From assembly GCA_014860585.1 (NCBI GenBank), contig JACZJL010000044.1, positions 1 through 39,342 on the forward strand: 39,342 nucleotides of DNA, read 5' to 3'. This DNA is from Bacteroidales bacterium (lineage in GTDB: Bacteria > Bacteroidota > Bacteroidia > Bacteroidales > 4484-276). How positions within the stretch are numbered: position 1 is the stretch's first letter; every line of letters starts with the position of its first letter. Under the pieces are notes generated by a model. It ran no database searches. It was not told the DNA's origin and saw nothing but the letters and a program-made list of their open reading frames with translations. The translations under genes were made by a program, and so were the position numbers. This document shows positions 1 through 7,722 of the stretch, one piece after another.

Positions 1-1113
1 GGTCTGCCCTTTAACGGAGGTGTTCTCCTCGGCTCTTCTGACAAGGTAGGGGATGACGTGCTTCACCGGGCCATAGGGAAGATATTTTGCCACGTTGTAA
101 CCGGCGTGTGCAAGGTTAAAGCTGATGTGGTCGCTCATGCCGTAAAGCTGTGAAAACCAGATGCGGGGATGGTCTTTGGGAAGATTGTGTTCGGCCATCA
201 GTTCGGTGAGATAACGCGAGCTGAATTCGTTGTGGGTGCCATTGAAAATGGATATCCGATCAATATGGTCAACACAAAATTTGAGGGCTGCATTAAAATC
301 ATTATCTGTGTGTTCCTTATCAGGTTGAATGGGAGATGGATAACCCATTTGCGCTGCTCGTTCGCGTTCTTTTTCCATATAAGCGCCGCGGACAAATTTT
401 GCCCCGAGGAAATAATTTCCCTTCACAGCCATTTCGTAAGATTGTTTCAAAAAGTCGAGCCGGTCGTGGCGATACATCTGGAAAGTATTGTAAACAATGG
501 CCCGCTGTCGGTTGTATTTCGCCATCATTTCATTCACCACATCATCAATAAATTTCTGGTACCACGAATCTTCGGCGTCAATCAAAATGGGAATCCCTTT
601 TTCGAAGGCAGTTTTGCACAGCAGTTCAACCCTCTGGCGGAAATTGGCTGCCTCCTGCTCTTCTGCTTCTGTCAGTTTCTCACCTGCACTCACTTTGGTC
701 AGCACCGCGCTGGTTGTAAATGCCGTGGGTTTGAAAACCGCGAAGGGAATGTTGGGATTTGATGCGGCGTTTTCGATGGTTCGCAGTGTTTCTTCAAGTG
801 CATGGGTTATGCCAACAAGGGAGTCGGTCCCTTCGACGGAGTAGTCGAGGATGGCTTTTACGTTGAATTTGCTGAGTTGCTCCACTGTGGGAATACATTC
901 AGAAATGGTTTCGCCGCCTACAAACTGCCGGTAAATGGTCGGCTTAACAAACCAATTGACCGGAAAGCCAATTTTCAAAAAATTCTGGGTTATCCCACCT
1001 CCCAGCCTGACAATCCAGGTTTGTGCCAGTGCGCTGAATAAAAGGTAGGACCTGTTTAAATCGTAATTGCTCTTGCTTTTAAAAGCGATCTCAGTGTTGT
1101 CGAATGATACCAT
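1..1113 (-). CDS. Proline dehydrogenase (partial, C-terminus outside the window)
   Basis: Flavoenzyme that oxidises L-proline to pyrroline-5-carboxylate, the first step of proline catabolism. Reading leftward from the ATG at 1113-1111, 371 codons stay open to the window edge. The translation begins MVSFDNTEIAFKSKSNYDLN and contains the Bacteroidota ProDH segments KAILDYSVEG, IPILIDAEDSW, YNTFQMYRHDRLDFL and KFVRGAYMEKER, with the FAD-barrel tail IWFSQLYGMSDHISFNLAHAGYN. This is a single-domain ProDH, not the PutA fusion, and with a usual length near 390 residues only about 20 C-terminal residues are missing. It is divergent from ovoA across a 161-base gap. A TACATTTG box lies 14 bases upstream of the start. 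The family call is secure. Confidence 0.93.
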   Translation of the reverse strand, partial: MVSFDNTEIAFKSKSNYDLNRSYLLFSALAQTWIVRLGGGITQNFLKIGFPVNWFVKPTIYRQFVGGETISECIPTVEQLSKFNVKAILDYSVEGTDSLVGITHALEETLRTIENAASNPNIPFAVFKPTAFTTSAVLTKVSAGEKLTEAEEQEAANFRQRVELLCKTAFEKGIPILIDAEDSWYQKFIDDVVNEMMAKYNRQRAIVYNTFQMYRHDRLDFLKQSYEMAVKGNYFLGAKFVRGAYMEKERERAAQMGYPSPIQPDKEHTDNDFNAALKFCVDHIDRISIFNGTHNEFSSRYLTELMAEHNLPKDHPRIWFSQLYGMSDHISFNLAHAGYNVAKYLPYGPVKHVIPYLVRRAEENTSVKGQT

Positions 1114-1126
1114 GACATTTTTTTGG

Positions 1127-1134
1127 CAAATGTA
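1127..1134 (-). promoter_or_regulatory. Possible -7 box for proline dehydrogenase
   Basis: The minus strand reads TACATTTG, matching the Bacteroidota -7 consensus TAnnTTTG. No good TTTG lies about 20 bases further upstream, so only half of the promoter is supported. It would give a very short leader. Confidence 0.3.
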
Positions 1135-1175
1135 AAAACACAATTCAAATAAATCACACCTAAGGCAAAATTCCT

Positions 1176-1183
1176 TATTTTTG
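1176..1183 (+). promoter_or_regulatory. Possible -7 box for ovoA
   Basis: The plus strand reads TATTTTTG, matching TAnnTTTG, about 90 bases before the ovoA start. No clear -33 TTTG stands at the expected distance, so this is a weak call. Confidence 0.3.
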
Positions 1184-1274
1184 ACAGCGTATGCAGGCTG
1201 TAAAAAGTTAGATAAATAACAATTGGAAGCCCATGTTGTTAAGTGTTTGAAGCATTTTATATGATTTATCAGAT

Positions 1275-3395
1275 ATGAAGAATTCATTGTATTCATTGGT
1301 TACCAAAACCATTATTCTGAACGAGGGAGACCCAGAGGAAAAGCGAAAAGAGATGCTCGATTATTTCCACAAAACCTTCGACATCGACGAGAAACTCTAT
1401 GAGACATTAAAAAGCGACGAAACCTTTTACATGCGGGCAGACCCGCTGAGGCATCCGTTAATTTTTTATCTTGGTCATACAGCAGCATTTTACATTAACA
1501 AGCTGATCCCGGCCAAACTCATCGAATATAGGGTAAATCCGGAGTTTGAATCCATTTTTGCCGTAGGTGTGGACGAGATGTCCTGGGACGATCTGAATGA
1601 AGCAAATTACAACTGGCCGGCGGTGCAGGAGGTGAGGAATTACCGAAATAAAGTGAGGCAGGTTATGGATCAGCTAATTAAAACCATGCCGCTCGAAATG
1701 CCCATTAACTGGGAAAGTCCATGGTGGATTATCATGATGGGAATTGAACATGAGCGCATTCATCTCGAAACATCTTCAGTCCTTATCCGCCAGTTGCCCG
1801 TTGATCAGGTAGTGAAACATCCTTTTTGGAGAATTTGTGAAAAATGGGGTGATGCGCCCGAAAATGAATTGATCGAAGTTCCCGGAGGTTTGGTTAATCC
1901 CGGCAAGAACCGAGATCATCCACTTTACGGTTGGGATAACGAATACGGAAAAATCACTGGGGAGATCATGCCCCTTAAAGCTTCTAAATATCTGGTTTCA
2001 AATCAGGAATTCCTTGAATTTGTCAAGGAAAATGGATACGAAAAACAGGAGTTTTGGACCAAAGAGGGCTGGGCGTGGCGGAATTATCGCAAATCCAACC
2101 ACCCGATATTTTGGATAAACGATGAAAATGGCAATTGGAAATTCCGGACTATGCTCGAGATCATTGAAATGCCCTGGAACTGGCCGGTGGAGGTGAATTA
2201 CCTCGAAGCAAAAGCTTTTACGAACTGGAAAAGTAAAACCACCGGAAAAAAACTGAGGCTGCCTACGGAAGAAGAATGGGTTCATTTCCGCAACCAGCAT
2301 AACATTCCCGACCAGCCATACTGGGAAAAAGCGCCGGGTAACATCAACCTTGAATACTTTGCTTCATCAGTTCCGGTAGATACCCACAAATTCAGCGATT
2401 TCTTCGACGTGATCGGCAATGTATGGCAATGGACCGAAACGCCGATCACAGGCTTTCCCGGTTTTGAAATCCACCCTATTTATGATGATTTCTCTACTCC
2501 AACCTTTGACACGCGGCATAACCTGATCAAAGGCGGATCGTGGATTTCGACCGGCAACGAAGCAACCCGCGACGCACGCTATGCCTTCCGCAGGCACTTT
2601 TTCCAGCATGCCGGATTCCGCTACATCGAAACGGACACGCCACCAAAAATCAGAGAAGACGTGTATGAAACCGATGCACTTGTTTCGCAATACTGTGAAG
2701 CGCATTATGGCAAGTCCTATTTCGGCGTGGAGAATTTCTCCAAAAAGTCAGCGGAGATTTGTCTGAAATATATGGAAGGCCGCCCCATGAAACGCGCCCT
2801 TGACCTGGGTTGCGCGGTTGGCCGAACCACTTTTGAGCTGGCGCGCAAATTCGATTTTGTCACCGGACTCGATTTCTCAGCTCGCTTTATTCGCATCGCC
2901 GACGAATTAATCCGGAAAGGAATTGTGCGTTATGTTCTGACTGAGGAAGGTGACCTGGTGTCGTATCATGAGGTGAATATTGAAAACCTCGGTTTCAGAG
3001 GACTTGAGCACAAAGTTGAGTTCTTCCAGGCAGATGCCGTTAACCTTAAGCCGATATTTACAGGCTTTGACCTGGTTTTTGCCGGAAATCTGATTGACCG
3101 GTTGTACGACCCGGGCAAATTTCTCGACAGCATCCACGAACGGATCAATCCCGGAGGCATATTGGTGATCGCCTCACCCTATACCTGGCTTGAAGAATAT
3201 ACCCAACGCGATAAATGGATCGGGGGATTCAAAAAAGATGGCGAACCGGTTACTACACTTGACGGGCTCCATATCCAACTTGATAAGAACTTTCACCTGA
3301 TTGACGGACCGCTTGAAGTTCCTTTCGTGATCAAAGAAACCAGGCGTAAGTTTCAGCATACACTTTCGGAATTCACTGTCTGGCAGAGGAAATAA
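1275..3395 (+). CDS. ovoA: OvoA, 5-histidylcysteine sulfoxide synthase / 4-mercaptohistidine N-methyltransferase
   Basis: Iron enzyme that joins cysteine to the imidazole of histidine with O2, the first step to the thiol antioxidant ovothiol; its C-terminal domain N-methylates mercaptohistidine. Three parts are visible. A DinB-like N-terminus has a likely iron ligand at H68 (LGHTAAF) and the H-x3-H-x-E motif at H159, H163 and E165 (HERIHLE). An FGE-sulfatase-like domain at about 195-450 ends in GGSWISTGNEA and FRRHFFQHAGFRYI. A SAM methyltransferase from about residue 500 carries motif I DLGCAVGR. The length of 706 matches complete OvoA rather than EgtB, which lacks the methyltransferase. The intermediate needs a PLP C-S lyase (OvoB); none is in this window. 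The ATG at 1275 is preferred because the ATG at 1261 stops after five codons. Confidence 0.93.
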   Translation: MKNSLYSLVTKTIILNEGDPEEKRKEMLDYFHKTFDIDEKLYETLKSDETFYMRADPLRHPLIFYLGHTAAFYINKLIPAKLIEYRVNPEFESIFAVGVDEMSWDDLNEANYNWPAVQEVRNYRNKVRQVMDQLIKTMPLEMPINWESPWWIIMMGIEHERIHLETSSVLIRQLPVDQVVKHPFWRICEKWGDAPENELIEVPGGLVNPGKNRDHPLYGWDNEYGKITGEIMPLKASKYLVSNQEFLEFVKENGYEKQEFWTKEGWAWRNYRKSNHPIFWINDENGNWKFRTMLEIIEMPWNWPVEVNYLEAKAFTNWKSKTTGKKLRLPTEEEWVHFRNQHNIPDQPYWEKAPGNINLEYFASSVPVDTHKFSDFFDVIGNVWQWTETPITGFPGFEIHPIYDDFSTPTFDTRHNLIKGGSWISTGNEATRDARYAFRRHFFQHAGFRYIETDTPPKIREDVYETDALVSQYCEAHYGKSYFGVENFSKKSAEICLKYMEGRPMKRALDLGCAVGRTTFELARKFDFVTGLDFSARFIRIADELIRKGIVRYVLTEEGDLVSYHEVNIENLGFRGLEHKVEFFQADAVNLKPIFTGFDLVFAGNLIDRLYDPGKFLDSIHERINPGGILVIASPYTWLEEYTQRDKWIGGFKKDGEPVTTLDGLHIQLDKNFHLIDGPLEVPFVIKETRRKFQHTLSEFTVWQRK

Positions 3396-3515
3396 GACCA
3401 CTGAAAAAGCTGCGGAGAACAATGTGTCTGTAGTTTATATCATAGTTGGCGTGCATTGTAAAAGAAACCGAAACAGATACTTGAGAATTAAAATGATTAA
3501 CATAAAACTAACTGA

Positions 3516-4004
3516 ATGAAAACTGGATTAATAGTAATTGGAATTGTAGTAGTTATTGGGATAATATTTTTTATCTCAAAGACATCAGGAAATAAAAAAC
3601 CAAAGATACAAGTTGCAAAGCGGATTAAACTTGACCAACTTGAGACTGTTATGGAGCAATTAAAAAATAAAAATCTTGAATACGATTTATTCGGTATTAC
3701 ATCAAATGGTTTAGATTGTATCTATTTCGTTGATAACAATGGAAAGATAAATATAGAGTTTGAAGCTATGGTTAATGAACAAAAACCATACATTGACAAG
3801 ATTAAAGAATTTGGCAAATCAAACGGATATCAAGTGACAATGACAACTTATGGAAATAAAACTAGGTATGAAGACCTGAAAGAAGCTCCAGTTGTAAAAA
3901 TAGAATCCAATTTGGACACGAAATCTGCGACAGAATTTGGTAAACGGATTATGAAAGAGATTTTTAATTGTAATGAGTTGACTGAATTTGATGTTGTACC
4001 TTAA
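3516..4004 (+). CDS. Hypothetical membrane-anchored protein
   Basis: Not recognised. The 162-residue product begins with one hydrophobic segment at about residues 4-21 (GLIVIGIVVVIGIIFFI), followed by a Lys-rich stretch (KTSGNKKPKIQVAKR) and a soluble domain of about 120 residues. It is probably anchored by its N-terminus, with the positive charges favouring a cytosolic body. The soluble part looks alpha/beta (YDLFGITSNGLDCIYFVDNNGKINIEF) but matches no family I know. The gene is clearly richer in A and T than ovoA before it and the TspO-like gene after it; two 60-base lines I counted held 23 and 13 G or C. It sits alone between the repeats of the cassette-like unit, which suggests separate acquisition. 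Confidence 0.7.
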   Translation: MKTGLIVIGIVVVIGIIFFISKTSGNKKPKIQVAKRIKLDQLETVMEQLKNKNLEYDLFGITSNGLDCIYFVDNNGKINIEFEAMVNEQKPYIDKIKEFGKSNGYQVTMTTYGNKTRYEDLKEAPVVKIESNLDTKSATEFGKRIMKEIFNCNELTEFDVVP

Positions 4005-4038
4005 TTGACAAAAATGATTTAAAGAAAATAAACAACGA

Positions 4039-4163
4039 CACGCCAACACGCGGTATAAAAAATTGCCGGGACAGTAGGTTATTCAAGGGTTGTAGCCCGC
4101 TCCAACTTTTGTGTAACTTGACAGGAAATCGCCCGCAATCGGCAACTTTTCATACCGCCAACG
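4039..4163. repeat. Long imperfect palindrome downstream of the orphan gene
   Basis: A 19-base arm at 4050-4068 pairs with 4140-4158, with two A-C mismatches. The hexamer GCCAAC recurs in direct orientation at both outer edges (4042-4047 and 4157-4162). The spacer contains a smaller GTTG/CAAC pair. It could fold as a long cruciform in single-stranded DNA or RNA. There is no T-run after the arm, so it does not look like a normal terminator. Confidence 0.6.
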
Positions 4164-4209
4164 ATTTGAGTTTATAACAATTTACTATTTTCACGGCAAA
4201 ATTTATAGG

Positions 4210-5007
4210 ATGAAGCTGAAGGTTTATCAGATTTTGAATATTGTTGGCCTTGTTGCCATGATTGCGGTGAATTACCTTGCCAATACCTTGCCGATCGGTG
4301 GCAGAACCACTGGCGAAGTTTCGGCCGGTTTCAGGTCGCTGTTTACTCCGGCAGGGTTTACATTTTCCATTTGGGGTATTATTTATCTTCTGTTGATCGC
4401 ATTTTCCATTTACCAATCCAAGGGTATTTTCAGCGATAGCAACCTGAAACAAAACCGGTTTTTGTACCGGATCGACAGTTGGTTTTTTATTTCCTGTATA
4501 GCCAATATGGCGTGGCTTTTCGCCTGGCATCACCAGGTGATCTGGCTGTCAGTTGTATTTATGGCCATTTTGCTTGGATCACTCATCATGATCTATTTGA
4601 ATCTTGGCGCAGGTAAACGCATTATCAGCCGTGCAGAGCACTTCCTTGTGCATGTGCCGTTCAGCGTTTATCTTGGTTGGATCACGGTAGCTACCATTGC
4701 CAATGTTTCCATTTTCCTTGTACGAATAAACTGGGATAAATTTGGCTTTTCGGATGAGCTCTGGACTGTTGTAATGATTTCCATTGCCACTGCTGTCGGG
4801 ATTTATATATTGCTCCTGAGAAAAGATTTCTTTTATAGCATTGTCATTGTTTGGGCCTTTTTAGGGATTATTTCAAAAAGGTTAACCGACGAAGCCGAGT
4901 CCATGGAACCGATTATCCTTACCGCCGGCGCAGGAATCCTAATGATTTTGGCAATCAACATATTTTACGCAGTGAAACGGTTTTTGTGGAGCCCTGACAG
5001 GGTCTGA
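4210..5007 (+). CDS. TspO/MBR-related tryptophan-rich membrane protein
   Basis: Polytopic inner-membrane protein with about eight hydrophobic segments over 265 residues. The segment FTPAGFTFSIWGIIYLLL at about residues 52-70 is the signature of the TspO/MBR-related group (proline, then F-x-IWG-x-IY), as is the tryptophan-rich SWFFISCIANMAWLFAW. TspO proteins bind porphyrins or other hydrophobic ligands and act in stress signalling, but this longer Bacteroidota form has no defined role, so no function is claimed. The last codons (PDRV, stop) lie inside a short intergenic repeat, suggesting the repeat replaced the original C-terminus. It stands alone between the cassette-like unit and an AraC regulator. 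The ATG follows AGG directly, with no spaced ribosome site. Confidence 0.75.
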   Translation: MKLKVYQILNIVGLVAMIAVNYLANTLPIGGRTTGEVSAGFRSLFTPAGFTFSIWGIIYLLLIAFSIYQSKGIFSDSNLKQNRFLYRIDSWFFISCIANMAWLFAWHHQVIWLSVVFMAILLGSLIMIYLNLGAGKRIISRAEHFLVHVPFSVYLGWITVATIANVSIFLVRINWDKFGFSDELWTVVMISIATAVGIYILLLRKDFFYSIVIVWAFLGIISKRLTDEAESMEPIILTAGAGILMILAINIFYAVKRFLWSPDRV

Positions 5008-5023
5008 AACCCTAACAGGGTTT
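4992..5023. repeat. Tandem CCCTGACAGGG-type short palindromes
   Basis: CCCTGACAGGG (4992-5002) is followed by AAACCCTAACAGGGTTT (5007-5023). Both are near-palindromes of the same family as the AAACCTGACAGGTTT copies near 7570 and the copies at 26580-26800. The first copy supplies the last codons and part of the stop region of the TspO-like gene. Paired to each other they could form a stem and serve as a 3' end for that transcript. Confidence 0.65.
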
Positions 5024-5104
5024 TAACTCGTCTGAAATCGAAACTTTGGTGTTCATCAATTTTGCTTTTCGGTTGTTTATAATTACAACGAAGCGTAAAA
5101 ACCC

Positions 5105-5971
5105 ATGCACGACATCAAAACATACAGCCAGGTCAGTCATGATGATGATTCGATCAACTTCAGGATTTCGCGGATGGAAGAAATCTGGGAAGCGCGTAAA
5201 GGAAAAAAGGACGATCCCCATCGCCATGAGTATTACACGGTTTTATTGGTAAAACATGCCAACGGTAAACATATCATTGATTTCTTTGAATATCCGCTTG
5301 CGCCGTACCAGTTGTTTTTCATCAGTCCCGGACAGGTGCACCAGGTCATCGAATTTGAACAATCTCATGGTTACGCCATCCTCTTTTCACCACAGTTTCT
5401 GTTAGAAAACCATATCCCGTTTTATTTTATTGACGACCTGGCCTTGTTCAACGATTACGGTCAATCACCTCCTTTAACCCTCAGCGTAGATGAATATAGC
5501 CTGATGTCGAATTTTGCTGAAGAGATCATCAGAGCATACGATTCGGATTTAAAATTCAAAGACCAGGCCATCAGCGCTTACCTTAAACTATTGCTCATCA
5601 ACAGCAACAACCTTTGTTCGCTAAGTATTGACAATACGCAGAAACAAGAGGCTGGAAATTCCATCCTGAAAAATTTCAAGCAACTTGTTGAAGGACATTA
5701 CATGAATTGGCATCAAACTTCAGACTATGCCGCTGAACTCAACGTGACGCCCGATCACCTGAATCGTGTGGTCAAATCACTCATAGGGAAAACAGCCAAA
5801 GAGATCATCCAATCAAGGATCATTCTGGCTGCCAAAAGGCATCTTTACTTTTCAGGACTTTCTACCAAAGAAATCGGTTACAAACTTGGCTTTGCAGAAC
5901 CTGCCAATTTCAGTGCATTTTTCAAAAAGGCGACCGGCGGTTCCCCTTTGAAATTCAAGGAAAAGGCATAA
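5105..5971 (+). CDS. AraC-family transcriptional regulator
   Basis: DNA-binding regulator with an N-terminal cupin-like sensing domain (about 1-150; HRHEYYTVLLVKHANGKH then LFFISPGQVHQV) and a C-terminal double helix-turn-helix (about 190-288). The second helix pair has the AraC signature: STKEIGYKLGFAEPANFSAFFKKATGGSPLKF falls in the expected F-x-x-x-F-K-x-x-x-G-x-S-P pattern. The length of 288 is normal for the family. The regulator lies just before pirin and YceI genes on the same strand, so it may control them; that is inference from position. No operator was identified. The ligand cannot be read from the sequence. Confidence 0.9.
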   Translation: MHDIKTYSQVSHDDDSINFRISRMEEIWEARKGKKDDPHRHEYYTVLLVKHANGKHIIDFFEYPLAPYQLFFISPGQVHQVIEFEQSHGYAILFSPQFLLENHIPFYFIDDLALFNDYGQSPPLTLSVDEYSLMSNFAEEIIRAYDSDLKFKDQAISAYLKLLLINSNNLCSLSIDNTQKQEAGNSILKNFKQLVEGHYMNWHQTSDYAAELNVTPDHLNRVVKSLIGKTAKEIIQSRIILAAKRHLYFSGLSTKEIGYKLGFAEPANFSAFFKKATGGSPLKFKEKA

Positions 5972-6105
5972 TAACGGATTTTCATATCTTATTGACTGAT
6001 TTTCGTATTGACCTGCAGAGCGTTTTGTAAGACTTTTGCAAAATGAAATATTATCTTTTAATTTTACCTTAATCATTTGATTTTTAACCAAAACCAACAT
6101 GGACC

Positions 6106-6984
6106 ATGGATAGAAAAATGTTCTTAACCAAAACAATATTGGCAACAGCAGCAGGCGCCGCAATGCCACTTATGCTGAATGCCGGTCAGATCAGAAAGAA
6201 AAATTCTGATTACGACCTGATGCTTGACCAGGTTGGATTTAACCATTTACCAAACAAGGAGAATAAAACAATGAACACTATTTTGCACAAAGCAGAAACC
6301 AGAGGACATGCCAATCATGGCTGGCTCGATTCTTATCACACCTTCAGCTTTGCCAATTACCGCAACCCGGACAGGATGCACTTTGGCGTGCTTCGGGTGC
6401 TGAACGACGACCGCGTAGCCGCAGGTCAGGGTTTTGGAACTCATCCGCACGATAACATGGAAATTATTTCGATCCCCCTCGAAGGAGATCTGGAACATAA
6501 AGACAGCATGGGAAATGTTGCCATCATCAAAGAGGGTGATATCCAGGTGATGAGTGCCGGAACCGGCATCTTTCACAGTGAGTTCAATAAAAATAAGGAT
6601 CGTGAGGTGAAATTCCTTCAGATTTGGCTTTTCCCAAACAAGAAAAATGTGACTCCACGCTACGATCAGCTTTCGATCAAAGAGATCGGGCAAAAGAACC
6701 GTTTTTATCAGGTACTCTCGCCAAATGCCGGCGATCAGGGGGTCTGGATTCATCAGGATGCATGGTTCAGCATGGGGAACTTCGAAAGTGGCAAAACTGA
6801 TTCTTATCAGATTAAAAAAACCGGAAACGGAGTGTATGCCTTTGTAATTGACGGAGAGGTAGAAATAAACGGACAGCACCTGGAAAAGCGCGATGGGCTT
6901 GGTATGTGGGACACCAGCGAACTGAGTCTTAAATCACTGACAGATTCCAGGGTGCTGCTAATGGACGTACCAATGACGATATAA
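6106..6984 (+). CDS. Pirin family protein with N-terminal extension
   Basis: Bicupin protein of the pirin/YhhW group, metal-dependent proteins some of which cleave quercetin. Likely metal ligands are H113 and H115 (GTHPHDNME) with H157 and E159 (TGIFHSE). Pirins in this phylum normally begin at what is here residue 56 (MNTILHKAETRGHANHGW). That internal ATG at 6271 has a strong Shine-Dalgarno AAGGAGA at 6256-6262, eight bases before it. The longer reading adds 55 residues starting MDRKMFLTKTILATAAGAAM, which looks like a signal peptide. Either the extension is a real exported form or translation starts at 6271 and the upstream frame is chance or a remnant. The outer coordinates are given because the frame is open throughout. 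The YceI gene follows after 49 bases. Confidence 0.88.
   Translation: MDRKMFLTKTILATAAGAAMPLMLNAGQIRKKNSDYDLMLDQVGFNHLPNKENKTMNTILHKAETRGHANHGWLDSYHTFSFANYRNPDRMHFGVLRVLNDDRVAAGQGFGTHPHDNMEIISIPLEGDLEHKDSMGNVAIIKEGDIQVMSAGTGIFHSEFNKNKDREVKFLQIWLFPNKKNVTPRYDQLSIKEIGQKNRFYQVLSPNAGDQGVWIHQDAWFSMGNFESGKTDSYQIKKTGNGVYAFVIDGEVEINGQHLEKRDGLGMWDTSELSLKSLTDSRVLLMDVPMTI
6256..6273 (+). promoter_or_regulatory. Shine-Dalgarno and internal start of the pirin gene
   Basis: AAGGAGA at 6256-6262 stands eight bases before an in-frame ATG at 6271. Strong ribosome sites are uncommon in this phylum, and the pirin homology begins exactly here. This argues that 6271 is a true, perhaps the main, start codon. The ATG at 6106 has no such site. 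Confidence 0.6.
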
Positions 6985-7033
6985 TTTGAAATTTTAATCC
7001 AACATATTAACCAGCAACTTAATTATCAAAACA

Positions 7034-7555
7034 ATGAACACAAAAACAAAATGGGTAATTGACCCTACACATTCCGAAATTGGCTTTAAAGTGAAGCACA
7101 TGATGATCTCGACTGTAAGCGGGCAGTTTGAAAAATTCGATGCCACAGTTGAAACCGACGGCGAGGATTTCACCACCGCATTTGTAGAAGTGAGCGTTGA
7201 TATTGATTCGATCAATACAAAAGTGAAAGACCGCGACGCCCATCTGAAATCAGACGACTTTTTCAACGCAGCCGATTTCCCGAAAATGACCTTTAGATCC
7301 ACAACATTTGACGGCGAAAAACTCACCGGCAATCTCACCATCAGAAACATAACCAAAGAGGTAGCGCTCGAAGTTGAATTCAACGGCATTGTGACCGATC
7401 CCTACGGACAAACAAAAGCAGGTTTTGAGATCACCGGCGAGATCAGCCGCAAAGAATTCGGCCTGAAATGGAATGCCGTAACCGAAGCCGGCAGCATCGT
7501 AGTTTCCGACAAAGTGAAGCTGGCCATCGGTGCGCAGTTTGTGAAGCAGGGGTAA
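7034..7555 (+). CDS. YceI family protein
   Basis: Lipocalin-like beta-barrel protein of the YceI family, whose members bind long-chain polyprenoids or amphiphiles. The start WVIDPTHSEIGFKVKHM is the typical first strand (W-x-I-D-x-x-H-S-x-I-x-F-x-V-x-H). The core FNAADFPKMTFRSTTF and the end EISRKEFGLKWNAVTEAGS then VVSDKVKLAI are family hallmarks. At 173 residues it has no signal peptide, so it should be cytoplasmic, unlike the exported E. coli protein. It lies 49 bases after the pirin gene and is probably cotranscribed. A 33-base hairpin begins 12 bases after the stop and may end the transcript. Confidence 0.92.
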   Translation: MNTKTKWVIDPTHSEIGFKVKHMMISTVSGQFEKFDATVETDGEDFTTAFVEVSVDIDSINTKVKDRDAHLKSDDFFNAADFPKMTFRSTTFDGEKLTGNLTIRNITKEVALEVEFNGIVTDPYGQTKAGFEITGEISRKEFGLKWNAVTEAGSIVVSDKVKLAIGAQFVKQG

Positions 7556-7567
7556 TTTATCCCATTC

Positions 7568-7600
7568 AAACCTGACAGGTTTCTAAAACCTGTCAGGTTT
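7568..7600. repeat. Perfect 15-base-pair hairpin of the CCTGACAGG family
   Basis: AAACCTGACAGGTTT (7568-7582) is followed by three bases and then AAACCTGTCAGGTTT (7586-7600), its exact reverse complement. The whole folds as a 15-pair stem with a three-base loop, and each arm is itself nearly palindromic. It follows the yceI stop by 12 bases and could act as a transcript end in either direction, though its T-run is short. Confidence 0.8.
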
Positions 7601-7722
7601 CAGCGCCAGGCAAGCCAGCTCCAACCGCAGGGAGAGCTAGTCCGACTTTGAAGAATGAAAAGGCGGGCTTGCCCGACCCCGACGAAGGAGGGGGCGGGGA
7701 TGGAACCCTTTTTGTGGTTTTA

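Larger units (their letters stand above)
3445..4163. mobile_element. Possible gene-cassette-like insertion with palindromic end
   Basis: The small AT-rich gene here is bracketed by inverted GTTGGCGTG (3445-3453) and CACGCCAAC (4039-4047). A further GCCAACG ends the unit at 4157-4163. After the gene, GCGGTATAAAAAATTGCCG (4050-4068) faces CGGCAACTTTTCATACCGC (4140-4158), a 19-base stem with two mismatches around a 71-base spacer. The layout of one small gene plus an imperfect palindrome resembles integron cassettes with their attC sites, but the canonical GTTRRRY core is not matched and no integrase is nearby. Mobility is inference. Confidence 0.4.

Noticed and set aside
169-1041. Several plus-strand open frames opposite the proline dehydrogenase
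   Set aside because: They are antisense to a clear, conserved coding frame and resemble no protein.
4039-4163. Canonical integron attC site
   Set aside because: The GTTRRRY / RYYYAAC cores are not matched exactly and no IntI-type integrase is in the window. It is kept only as a cassette-like repeat.
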